The notes beneath the pieces were generated by a model. That model saw only the letters and a program-made list of their open reading frames with translations, did not search any database and had not been told where the DNA came from. DNA of 9,437 bases from Opitutaceae bacterium (GTDB lineage Bacteria; Verrucomicrobiota; Verrucomicrobiia; Opitutales; Opitutaceae): positions 1-9,437 of the forward strand of contig SXZN01000132.1 in NCBI GenBank assembly GCA_005787865.1. The letters run 5' to 3'. Positions 1 to 6,605 of this stretch are shown here, piece by piece; position 1 is the first letter of the stretch, and every line of letters starts with the position of its first letter. Position numbers and translations under genes: made by a program.

Positions 1-2850
1 GGCGGGCTCATTGAGTTCGTCGAGAAAAGAATGCTGCCCCGCCGCGATATCGCGGGCCCGCGCGGCGGAGGCCGCGAGCGCTTCATCAATGCGCGCAAAC
101 AACGCGCCGCGCGGTTCACCCGAGAAATCAAAAGCCCCGGTTTTAATTAAATGCTCGAGCACGCGCTTGTTGAGGGCGCGGGCATCAACGCGCGCGATAA
201 AATCCTGGAAGTCCTTAAATGGACCATGCGCTTCGCGTTCCGTGATTATTTTGAGCGCCGCTTGTTCGCCTACACCCTTAATACCGGCTAAACCAAAGCG
301 AATGGCTCCAGTGGTGCTGGGAACAGAACTGCTGCCGGTCGGTGTGCGAGCGGGTAAGGGGGTAAACATTGCCCTGCTTTCGTTCACATCTGGTCCGAGG
401 ACGGTGAGGCCCATCGCTTCGCACTCAGCGACGAAGTGCGCAACTTTTTCGGAGTTGCCCAGCTCAGAGCTGAGCATCGCCGCCATGAATTCAACGGGGT
501 AGTTCGCTTTGAGGTAGCCGGTCTGGTAGCTCAGGACGGCATAAGCAGCGGAGTGCGATTTATTAAATCCGTAACCAGCAAACTTATTAAGGATATCGAA
601 GATCGAGTGGGCCGTTTTATCGTCGATGTTATTTACGCGCTTGGCGCCCGCGACAAAGTTGGCGCGTTCCTTGGCCATAGCATCAGCATCCTTTTTGCCC
701 ATCGCGCGCCGGAGCATGTCGGCGCCGCCTAAAGTGTAGCCGGCAATAATCTTGGCGGCTTCCATGACTTGCTCTTGGTAAACCATGATGCCGTAAGTTT
801 CGCGGCAAACCTCTTCGAGTAATGGGTGCGGGTAGGTAACCGTACTCGGTTCTTTTTTGCCGCGCACGTAATCAGGAATCCACTCCATCGGGCCGGGGCG
901 GTAGAGCGCGATCAGCGCCACAATTTCTTCAATCGAGGAGAGACCGATTTGTCGGCATAAATTCTGCATGCCGCCTGACTCGAGTTGAAATACGCCAGTG
1001 GTACGGCCGGAATTCAGTAAAACGTAGGTCTTGGGGTCCTCAAAGCCGATCGTCTCCAGATCGAATTTAGGGTGAGCGGTCCGGCGCACGTTATCCACGG
1101 CATCAGCGAGCACCGTGAGCGTTTTGAGTCCGAGAAAGTCCATTTTCAACAAGCCCAGCTTGCCGACGGCATTCATATCGTACTGCACGGTGACGTCGCC
1201 TTCTTGGAGGGTCAGCGGGACGAATTCTTCCAGGGGTCGATCGGTGATGATGATCCCCGCGGCGTGTTTACCCGTATTGCGGACCATCCCTTCCAGAACG
1301 AGGGCTTGATCGATAATTTTCTTGGCGAGGGGATTCGAGGTGAATTCGTTGCGCAGTTCCGTCGATTTTTCGAGGGCGGTCTTCAGCTCGATGTTGAGTT
1401 CATCAGGAATCATTTTCGCCAAACGATCCGCTTCGGCGTAAGGCAGGTCGTGGACGCGCGAGACATCCCGCATCACCATCTTGGCGCCGAGGGTGCCGTA
1501 GGTGATAATATTGGCGACGCAGTCGTTGCCATATTTCTGGCGAACATAGTCAATGACTTCCCCGCGGCGGCGCATGCAGAAATCGATATCGAAGTCGGGA
1601 GGCGAGACGCGTTCGGGATTCAGGAAGCGCTCAAACAGTAATTTAAAGCGAAGCGGATCGAGATTGGTGATGCCGAGTAAGTAAGCGACGAGGCAACCGG
1701 CGCCCGAGCCACGGCCAGGGCCGACGGGGATGACTTGGCGCTTAGCCCAGTCGATAAAATCCCACACGAAGAGGAAATAATCGATGAACCCAGTTTTGGT
1801 GATGATGGAGAGTTCGTAATCGATCCGCTCAATCAGCGTTTGGGCCAGCGCTGGGTCGGGCGCTTTTTTGGACTTATGGTAATCGACGCCGTAGCGGTGG
1901 CGCAGACCGCCAAGGCAGAGATGTTTCAGGTACTCCGCGCGATCGGTCTTCACTTCGGGGGGCAGCGGATACTTGGGGTAGCGTTCGGAGCCCTTGGGGA
2001 AAGGAATCGTGAGATCGCACATCTCGGCCACGAGTTGAGTATTTAATACCGCCGCGGGCATCTCCGCGAATAGTGCGGCCATCTCGTCGCGCGACTTCAG
2101 ATAAAATTGGGTGCCGCTAAATTTCATCCGGTCGGTCTCGGCAATTTTGGAGCCGGTTTGGATGCAGAGCAGCGCGTCGTGCGGACCGGCGTCGGTGTGA
2201 TTGACGTAATGAACGTCATTCGAGCAGATCACTTTCAGGCCAAATTCCTCGCCTAACTTGAGCAGGCCCGGGATAATTTTCCGCTGCTCCGGAATCCCAT
2301 GGTCTTGAATTTCCACGAAATAATTTTCCCGGCCAAAGATCTCGACGAAGCGGCCGCAGGCCTGCCGAGCTTCTTCGAAGCGGTCGTGTAGCAGATGCTG
2401 GGGTACGACCGAGGCGAGGCAGCCGGTAAAGCCAATCAAGCCTTGCGCGTGGCGGGCGAGGGTTTCGAGATCGGTGCGCGGTTTATAATAGAAACCCTTT
2501 AGGTGAGCATCGGAGACCAGCTTGAGTAAATTTTGGTAGCCCGTGAGATCTTTTGCGAGCAAGCCGAGGTGGAAAATGCTTTTCCCCTCATCGGTGCGAG
2601 CGGTGCGTTCTAGGCGCGAGCCGGCCGCTAAGTAGAGTTCGCAGCCAACCAATGGTTTAATGCCTTTAGCCTTGGCCTGATTGTAGAATTCAATCGCGCC
2701 AAAAAGATTACCATGGTCGGTGAGGGCGAGGGCCTTCATCCCCAGATCGGTGGCGCGATCCATCAATCGGTCGATGCGGCAAGCCCCATCCAGGAGGCTG
2801 TAGTCGCTATGGACGTGAAGATGAACGAAATTCTGGTCGACGGAACCCAC
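1..2850 (-). CDS. dnaE: DNA polymerase III alpha subunit (DnaE), C-terminus beyond the window
   Basis: Catalytic subunit of the replicative DNA polymerase. 950 residues are in the window; family members run to about 1150-1200, so roughly 200 residues (OB-fold and tau-binding region) are missing past position 1. Order: PHP domain (about 1-280) opening FVHLHVHSDYS; nucleotide-binding motif GPGRGSGAGCLVAY near 375; palm motif PDFDIDF with D419 and D421; third catalytic Asp, D571, in MDFLGL; helix-hairpin-helix near 855-870 (GLAGIKGVG); and QHSFL (939-943) where E. coli has its internal clamp-binding motif. All nine PHP metal ligands of active DnaE exonucleases appear present. The start is GTG at 2850: an in-frame TAA lies just upstream and no ATG precedes the conserved FVHLH. 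No Shine-Dalgarno is visible. Residues 831-848 form a short Pro/Ser/Thr-rich insert. No intein or frameshift was found when I translated the gene. The neighbour, rpsU, is divergent. Identity is very secure. Confidence 0.97.
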   Translation of the reverse strand, partial: MGSVDQNFVHLHVHSDYSLLDGACRIDRLMDRATDLGMKALALTDHGNLFGAIEFYNQAKAKGIKPLVGCELYLAAGSRLERTARTDEGKSIFHLGLLAKDLTGYQNLLKLVSDAHLKGFYYKPRTDLETLARHAQGLIGFTGCLASVVPQHLLHDRFEEARQACGRFVEIFGRENYFVEIQDHGIPEQRKIIPGLLKLGEEFGLKVICSNDVHYVNHTDAGPHDALLCIQTGSKIAETDRMKFSGTQFYLKSRDEMAALFAEMPAAVLNTQLVAEMCDLTIPFPKGSERYPKYPLPPEVKTDRAEYLKHLCLGGLRHRYGVDYHKSKKAPDPALAQTLIERIDYELSIITKTGFIDYFLFVWDFIDWAKRQVIPVGPGRGSGAGCLVAYLLGITNLDPLRFKLLFERFLNPERVSPPDFDIDFCMRRRGEVIDYVRQKYGNDCVANIITYGTLGAKMVMRDVSRVHDLPYAEADRLAKMIPDELNIELKTALEKSTELRNEFTSNPLAKKIIDQALVLEGMVRNTGKHAAGIIITDRPLEEFVPLTLQEGDVTVQYDMNAVGKLGLLKMDFLGLKTLTVLADAVDNVRRTAHPKFDLETIGFEDPKTYVLLNSGRTTGVFQLESGGMQNLCRQIGLSSIEEIVALIALYRPGPMEWIPDYVRGKKEPSTVTYPHPLLEEVCRETYGIMVYQEQVMEAAKIIAGYTLGGADMLRRAMGKKDADAMAKERANFVAGAKRVNNIDDKTAHSIFDILNKFAGYGFNKSHSAAYAVLSYQTGYLKANYPVEFMAAMLSSELGNSEKVAHFVAECEAMGLTVLGPDVNESRAMFTPLPARTPTGSSSVPSTTGAIRFGLAGIKGVGEQAALKIITEREAHGPFKDFQDFIARVDARALNKRVLEHLIKTGAFDFSGEPRGALFARIDEALAASAARARDIAAGQHSFLDELNEPA

Positions 2851-2855
2851 GGGTA

Positions 2856-2861
2856 ATTATG
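2856..2861 (-). promoter_or_regulatory. Possible -10 element immediately upstream of dnaE
   Basis: On the minus strand the hexamer CATAAT lies five bases before the GTG start of dnaE. Transcription from it would begin at or next to the start codon, giving a leaderless or nearly leaderless mRNA. No good -35 sits at 16-18 bp; the nearest resemblance, TTGATC, is 20 bp away. This is a weak call. Confidence 0.2.
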
Positions 2862-2993
2862 GGAATCCCGTCTGCTAAACCGATCAAGCAGTAAAGTGTA
2901 AGGTTATTTGGCACCGAAGTTTACCCAGCTCAGGCGGAATGCCGGCCTTAGCTTTCAGGGCCAGCGGGCGTTGATTCGGGCTGAACGGGTGAT

Positions 2994-3031
2994 GCCGGTT
3001 AAAAATTGGGGTTGACGGTGACGGAACCGGC
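2994..3031. repeat. Inverted repeat GCCGGTT / AACCGGC in the dnaE-rpsU intergenic region
   Basis: A perfect 7-bp inverted repeat: GCCGGTT at 2994-3000 and AACCGGC at 3025-3031, separated by 24 bp. The spacer holds TTGACG (3012-3017), the best -35 candidate for rpsU. The arrangement could be a split operator or an RNA stem, or chance in a GC-rich intergenic region. Confidence 0.35.
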
Positions 3032-3040
3032 TGGCTTCGT
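3012..3040 (+). promoter_or_regulatory. Tentative rpsU promoter (TTGACG -35)
   Basis: TTGACG at 3012-3017 matches five of six bases of the sigma-70-type -35 consensus and lies about 60 bp upstream of the rpsU ATG. The expected -10 position (about 3035-3040, CTTCGT) is a poor match. The -35 is the only good element, and the remaining intergenic sequence (2851-3011) shows no better promoter for rpsU and no gene. Confidence 0.25.
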
Positions 3041-3075
3041 CCTTCTTTTCTCCAACGCCAACCTGTCTATTTCCC

Positions 3076-3273
3076 ATGTCTATTGAGATCAAAATGCGTA
3101 AAAATGAGCCGATCGATCGTGCGCTGCGTCGCATGAAGAAGAAGCTCGAGCGCGAGTGCATCATCAAAGATGCCCGCATGAAGCGCTATGCTGAAAAGCC
3201 CTCAGAGCGCCGTCGCCGCAAGGAGAAGGTCATGGCCTTCTCCTGCATGCTCCGCCGTCGTTACGCTGAGTAA
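3076..3273 (+). CDS. rpsU: Small ribosomal subunit protein bS21
   Basis: 65-residue, highly basic protein of the 30S platform, which sits near the 3' end of 16S rRNA and helps mRNA binding at initiation. The sequence follows the bS21 pattern: a short beta-like N-terminus, then KNEPIDRALRRMKKK, a helical basic stretch, and a C-terminal Arg/Lys-rich helix with RRRRKEKV. The length is typical. The ATG at 3076 is preferred over an in-frame ATG at 3094 because the family carries several residues before the KNEP motif. The leader is pyrimidine-rich (15 of the 20 bases before the ATG) with no Shine-Dalgarno, which is notable for the protein that lies beside the anti-Shine-Dalgarno. It has its own terminator and probably forms a single-gene transcript, unlike the E. 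coli rpsU-dnaG-rpoD operon. Confidence 0.96.
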   Translation: MSIEIKMRKNEPIDRALRRMKKKLERECIIKDARMKRYAEKPSERRRRKEKVMAFSCMLRRRYAE

Positions 3274-3298
3274 TTCTCGGAACTAGCTGATTTTCAAT

Positions 3299-3332
3299 GG
3301 CCGGCATCTGCGGATGACCGGCCTTTTTCTTG
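3299..3332 (+). terminator. Intrinsic terminator after rpsU
   Basis: GC-rich hairpin 26 bp after the rpsU stop: GGCCGG (3299-3304) pairs with CCGGCC (3318-3323) and CATC (3305-3308) pairs with GATG (3313-3316), with a TGCG loop and a single bulged A at 3317. A T-rich tract (TTTTTCTT) follows directly. This is the clearest regulatory element in the window. Confidence 0.9.
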
Positions 3333-3385
3333 TCCCCATGCGACCTAGGGGAATTTAAGCGACTGATGCCTCGATGGGCCGTGGC

Positions 3386-3394
3386 TGCTATGAT
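3386..3394 (+). promoter_or_regulatory. Possible extended -10 promoter for the TIM-barrel gene
   Basis: TGCTATGAT (3386-3394) fits an extended -10 element (TG, one base, then TATGAT). It lies about 50 bp before the ATG at 3442 and downstream of the rpsU terminator, where a new promoter is needed. No convincing -35 lies 17 bp upstream, which extended -10 promoters tolerate. Confidence 0.4.
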
Positions 3395-3441
3395 GCGCGG
3401 TGACTTGATTCAGGCGCTGGGGCGTGCAGACTGATTGAGTC

Positions 3442-4392
3442 ATGAAACCTCGCGTCGCTCTTTCGTCCTGTTGGTGTTCGCACCGGCATCAAGATGGCTA
3501 CGCGATGCTGCAGGAAATGGCTGGGCTGGGTTTTGAGTGGGTGGAATTGAGCCACGGCATCAAAATTGTGCTGGTGCCGGGTATTCTCAAAGCCGTGGCT
3601 GAGGGAGTGGTGAAGATCGCCTCAGTGCATAATTTTTGCCCGCTCCCGACGGGGGTCATGCATGCCGCGCCCAATCATTATATGCCTTCGGCGACTGATG
3701 CGCGGGAGCGGGATATGTGGCTGCGGCAAAGTAAGCGGACCATCGATTTTGCCCATCAGGTCCAAGCGACTCAGCTGGTCCTGCATCTCGGCGCGGTGGA
3801 ATTTTTCTGGTTTAACCCCGCCCGCCCAGTGGACAGCTACGCGCAAGATCACCTCGGGGTCGATCTAGCCGCGGATCCAGTTTATCGGAAAATTTTGGCA
3901 AAATCGCTGAAGCGATTGGCGGCTCGTCACCCACGTTATTGGAAAAATACCCAAGAGAGCTTGGCCACTCTATTGCCTTATGCGGAGCAAAAAGGGGTTA
4001 AGTTAGGTTTTGAAAATCGAGAGAAATTTGAAGAGCTGCCTCTCGATGCGGACCACGCCGCGCTGATCGCGGCGCTGGGTAAGCCGCAGGCCTGTGGTTA
4101 CTGGCACGATACTGGCCACGCCCAAATTAAGGACCGAATGGGTTTGCTGAAGCACCGTGATCATCTGGCACTGAATGCCGCCAATTTAATCGGCTTCCAT
4201 CTGCATGATGTCAGCGCTGATGGTCGTGACCATCAAGCGATCGGCTCGGGGCAGATTGATTTTAAGATGGTCAGCAGCTTTTGGCAGCCTGAGCACACGT
4301 TAGTCATTGAGCTCAGCCCGCGCTTAACGCCGGCTGAGGTGCTTTCCTCGAAGCGGCAGGTTGAGGCACTGCTCGCCGTGCGGTTCCCTTGA
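3442..4392 (+). CDS. Sugar phosphate isomerase/epimerase-like TIM-barrel protein
   Basis: 316-residue cytoplasmic protein of the xylose isomerase-like / AP endonuclease family 2 TIM-barrel superfamily, whose members use a divalent metal to isomerise or epimerise sugars and similar compounds. Candidate metal ligands sit at barrel-strand ends: E191 in GFENRE, D223 and H226 in WHDTGHAQ, H253/H255/D256 in FHLHDV, and E290 in LVIELSP. The late motif GSGQIDF also fits the family. The N-terminus begins directly on the first strand (RVALSS), so the ATG at 3442 is a natural start; no Shine-Dalgarno is visible. There is no signal peptide or membrane segment. Residues about 119-170 are an elongated segment between barrel elements. 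It stands alone after the rpsU terminator and converges on the sialate lyase gene. The substrate cannot be told from sequence, and the neighbours do not form an obvious pathway with it. Confidence 0.85.
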   Translation: MKPRVALSSCWCSHRHQDGYAMLQEMAGLGFEWVELSHGIKIVLVPGILKAVAEGVVKIASVHNFCPLPTGVMHAAPNHYMPSATDARERDMWLRQSKRTIDFAHQVQATQLVLHLGAVEFFWFNPARPVDSYAQDHLGVDLAADPVYRKILAKSLKRLAARHPRYWKNTQESLATLLPYAEQKGVKLGFENREKFEELPLDADHAALIAALGKPQACGYWHDTGHAQIKDRMGLLKHRDHLALNAANLIGFHLHDVSADGRDHQAIGSGQIDFKMVSSFWQPEHTLVIELSPRLTPAEVLSSKRQVEALLAVRFP

Positions 4393-4407
4393 GGTGCGAC
4401 CGTTGGC

Positions 4408-4424
4408 GGGATGGATCGCATCCC
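4408..4424. other. Hairpin between convergent genes
   Basis: GGGATG (4408-4413) and CATCCC (4419-4424) form a perfect 6-bp stem with loop GATCG, in the 48-bp gap between two convergent stop codons. It could serve as a bidirectional transcription end. Neither strand has a T-tract after it, so an intrinsic terminator is not established. Confidence 0.3.
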
Positions 4425-4440
4425 CCTGGCCGTTATTCGG

Positions 4441-5367
4441 TTAATCTTTGCGGTAATCCTTCCATTGGAAGAAACCAATGGCCTCGAGTTCAGTGAGCAT
4501 CGCCTTCACGCTGGCGGCATCGGGATTGGCGTTGGGCAGTCGGGTGGGGCCCACGGGCACGCCGAGATGCGTCATGAGCGCTTTCGCTGAGCCTAGATAA
4601 CCGCGTTGGGCGACAATTCGAATAACTTGCATCAGGCGCGCTTGTTCAATTTGCGCGGCGGCCAAATCGTTGCGGCCGAAAGCGGCGATCATGCGGTGCA
4701 GGGGACCGGCGGAAAAATTATAAGTGCTGCCGATGCCGCCTTGAGCGCCCATGGCGAGGGCCGACAGAAAATATTCATCAATGCCCCAAGGTAGGTCGAA
4801 GCGGCCTCCGGCCAATTGACGGCCTAAGAGATAGGTGCCCAGGTCAGGATTGGAGTATTTTACGCCGGCCAAATTGGGGATCCGTTGGGCGGCGAGGGTG
4901 AGGAATTGATCCACCGGAAAGCTAATCCCCGTCAGGGCCGGAATGTCGTAGTAATAAAAAGGGGTGCTCGCGGCGGCTCGCGCGACTTGTTCGCAGCAGC
5001 CCACTAAATCTTCCAAGGTGCGGGGCTTAAAATAAGACGGCGCGATCATGGAGATGGCGGCGGCGTGATTTTTTTCCGCTTGGGCGGCAAGGGTGGCTGC
5101 ATCCGCCAAGCAATTGGCGCCGATATGCACGACGACTTGGATCCCGCTGGTTTGAGCAACTTGCGCCCAGCGATCTCCCAGGGCGAGGCGCTCAGCTAAC
5201 GTGAGGGAAGTGCTTTCGCCGGTCGTGCCACCAACGAAAACAGCCTTAATGTGGCGCGCCTGGAGATAGGCCGCCTGTTTTTCGACGACCGCTAGGTTCA
5301 GCGAACCATCGGCGTGGAAAGGCGTATGCGTGGCTGGGCAGAGACCGTGAAACTTGAAGACAGGCAT
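4441..5367 (-). CDS. nanA: N-acetylneuraminate lyase (sialate aldolase), animal-NPL-like
   Basis: 308-residue DHDPS/NAL-superfamily class I aldolase, expected to split N-acetylneuraminate into N-acetylmannosamine and pyruvate in the cytoplasm. Visible features: GGTTGES (46-52) carboxylate-binding loop; catalytic Tyr Y140 in YYYDIPALTG; Schiff-base Lys K170 in GVKYSN; and sialate-contact positions matching E. coli NanA (S172 for T167, G195, D197-E198, S214 in GIGSTYN). True DapA has YNVPxRT with an Arg here, so dihydrodipicolinate synthase is unlikely. Several motifs (IAPSYFKP, LSALAMGA, KALMTHLG, GPTRLP) resemble mammalian NPL as I remember it. I chose the ATG at 5367 because the family begins at FHGL; an in-frame ATG at 5406 would add 13 residues. 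No other sialate genes are in the window. It lies 108 bp downstream of mutY on the same strand and may have its own promoter. Confidence 0.85.
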   Translation of the reverse strand: MPVFKFHGLCPATHTPFHADGSLNLAVVEKQAAYLQARHIKAVFVGGTTGESTSLTLAERLALGDRWAQVAQTSGIQVVVHIGANCLADAATLAAQAEKNHAAAISMIAPSYFKPRTLEDLVGCCEQVARAAASTPFYYYDIPALTGISFPVDQFLTLAAQRIPNLAGVKYSNPDLGTYLLGRQLAGGRFDLPWGIDEYFLSALAMGAQGGIGSTYNFSAGPLHRMIAAFGRNDLAAAQIEQARLMQVIRIVAQRGYLGSAKALMTHLGVPVGPTRLPNANPDAASVKAMLTELEAIGFFQWKDYRKD

Positions 5368-5475
5368 GATACTGGGAGTGGGGCTGGGGTGAAAATTGCG
5401 GCTCAAGGGATAAACTGATTATGGCAGCGAAAGCAATGGCAGGTCGCGAGAACCGTCCGCGTTAGTTAACGGGGA

Positions 5476-6537
5476 TTATTTTTTGCGTAATTCCTCAATC
5501 CATCGTTTATGAGGACCCGATAAAGTGAGAACCGGCAGTTGAGCAAAAGAGATCCACTCCAGATTAGTTTGGGCTTTGATTTTCTTGTTTATGGTCGGGG
5601 TCAGGGGCACGCGGTAAATGGTTTCAGTGATCTGGTACCGCGTGATCGCGCGCCGCTTGACCGCGAGCAAAAATTTCGCGCTCGGGGTGGGGCGTTTGAG
5701 ATCCGCGGCTTCGGGCAGCTCGTACAATCCGGCGAGCCGCTTGGCCTGAGTATGGCCCCGCCGCAATAATAGCCGATCGCCAGATTCACACCAGAGGCGG
5801 GTAACGGCGCGGTGCTCGATTTGCTTAGGCTGGAGGCGGGGAATTTTTTCGGGCTGACCATCGGCGCGAGCCTGACAAAAATCGGCGACTGGGCAGATTG
5901 AGCACAGCAGATTTTGGCGAACGCAAACGGTGGCCCCCAGTTCCATCATCGCTTGATTATGTTCGCCCGGTTGGCTCGCAATTACGAGGGCATCGGCCAG
6001 TGGGGTGAAATATTTTACCGCGGCCGATCCGTCTTTAAAGAGTCGGCCTTCACCCGCGAGGCGGGCCAGAATGCGCACGACATTTCCATCAACCACGGCG
6101 GCCGGTTCGCCAAAGGCGATGCTGGTGATCGCCGCGGCGGTGTATGGACCGATGCCGGGCAATTCACGCCACTGAGCTGGCGTGCGGGGCGGCGTGGGCT
6201 GCGCCGTTATTTGTTGGGCTAATTTATGCAGATTTCTCGCCCGCGAATAATAACCGAGACCTTCCCAAAGTTTCATAACTTGGGACTCAGGAGCAGCCGC
6301 GAGCGCGGTAAAATCAGGTAAGGCGTGTAACCAGCGGTCGAAATAAGGGAGGACCGTCTTCACCTGAGTTTGCTGGAGCATGAACTCGGAGACGACCGTT
6401 TTATAGAGGGAAGGGGCCGTGCGCCAAGGCAGCCGGCGTTGATGCACGCGGTACCACGCCTGCAGCGCTCGTTGGAAAGCGCGGCGTTGAGCAATGAGCT
6501 TTGCGGAATGAGCCACGAAATAACCAGCAGACACCAT
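5476..6537 (-). CDS. mutY: A/G-specific adenine glycosylase MutY
   Basis: 353-residue base-excision repair enzyme that removes adenine mispaired with 8-oxoguanine. Catalytic domain: substrate-pocket motif LPWR (36-39); catalytic E51 in SEFMLQQTQV; helix-hairpin-helix LPGIGPYTAAAI (126-137); catalytic D150 in VVDGNVVRI; and the [4Fe-4S] ligands C205, C212, C215 and C221 with exact C-X6-C-X2-C-X5-C spacing. The C-terminal NUDIX-like domain (about 240-353) recognises 8-oxoG. There the usual Phe-Ser-His loop appears to be Ile-Thr-Arg (298-300, in AITRYQIT), which is unusual. The ATG at 6537 has 18 pyrimidines in the preceding 20 bases and no Shine-Dalgarno; a GTG at 6534 or one within FVAHS could also serve. 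It is divergent from rnhC across 68 bp and upstream of nanA on the same strand. Confidence 0.96.
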   Translation of the reverse strand: MVSAGYFVAHSAKLIAQRRAFQRALQAWYRVHQRRLPWRTAPSLYKTVVSEFMLQQTQVKTVLPYFDRWLHALPDFTALAAAPESQVMKLWEGLGYYSRARNLHKLAQQITAQPTPPRTPAQWRELPGIGPYTAAAITSIAFGEPAAVVDGNVVRILARLAGEGRLFKDGSAAVKYFTPLADALVIASQPGEHNQAMMELGATVCVRQNLLCSICPVADFCQARADGQPEKIPRLQPKQIEHRAVTRLWCESGDRLLLRRGHTQAKRLAGLYELPEAADLKRPTPSAKFLLAVKRRAITRYQITETIYRVPLTPTINKKIKAQTNLEWISFAQLPVLTLSGPHKRWIEELRKK

Positions 6538-6605
6538 AAAAGCAGAAGTGGAAAGAGGCGTTTTCTCGGCGTGCTTTTTAGGGTTTTTTGTGGCTAATCC
6601 TCCCT
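6538..6605. promoter_or_regulatory. Short divergent control region between mutY and rnhC
   Basis: The 68 bp between the mutY and rnhC start codons must hold the promoters for two divergent repair genes, unless transcription starts inside the genes. I see no clean -35/-10 pair. Both sides are rich in pyrimidines as read towards their own gene: CTTTCCACTTCTGC towards mutY and AATCCTCCCT towards rnhC. Confidence 0.4.

Noticed and set aside
1091..1099. TTATCCACG, one mismatch from a DnaA box
   Set aside because: A single isolated copy inside dnaE coding sequence, with no cluster or AT-rich region, does not suggest an origin.
1072..1641. 189-residue open frame antisense to dnaE
   Set aside because: It lies wholly within a conserved, certain gene on the other strand, shows no recognisable motifs, and is the expected by-product of GC-biased codon use. 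The frames at 11-502, 436-732 and 1735-2046 are rejected for the same reason.
2955..3179. 74-residue minus-strand frame across the rpsU start
   Set aside because: It overlaps the certain bS21 gene and its likely promoter on the opposite strand, with no protein-like features.
4441..5367. Dihydrodipicolinate synthase (DapA)
   Set aside because: The DapA Arg in YNVPxRT is absent (YDIPALTG here), and the sialate-binding DE and GSTYN motifs are present, so the NAL group fits better.
5522..5545. QLPVL in the MutY C-terminal region as a clamp-binding motif
   Set aside because: It lies within the folded NUDIX-like domain after the EWISFA strand and lacks the final aromatic residue; unlike the RNase HII tail it is not at a free end.
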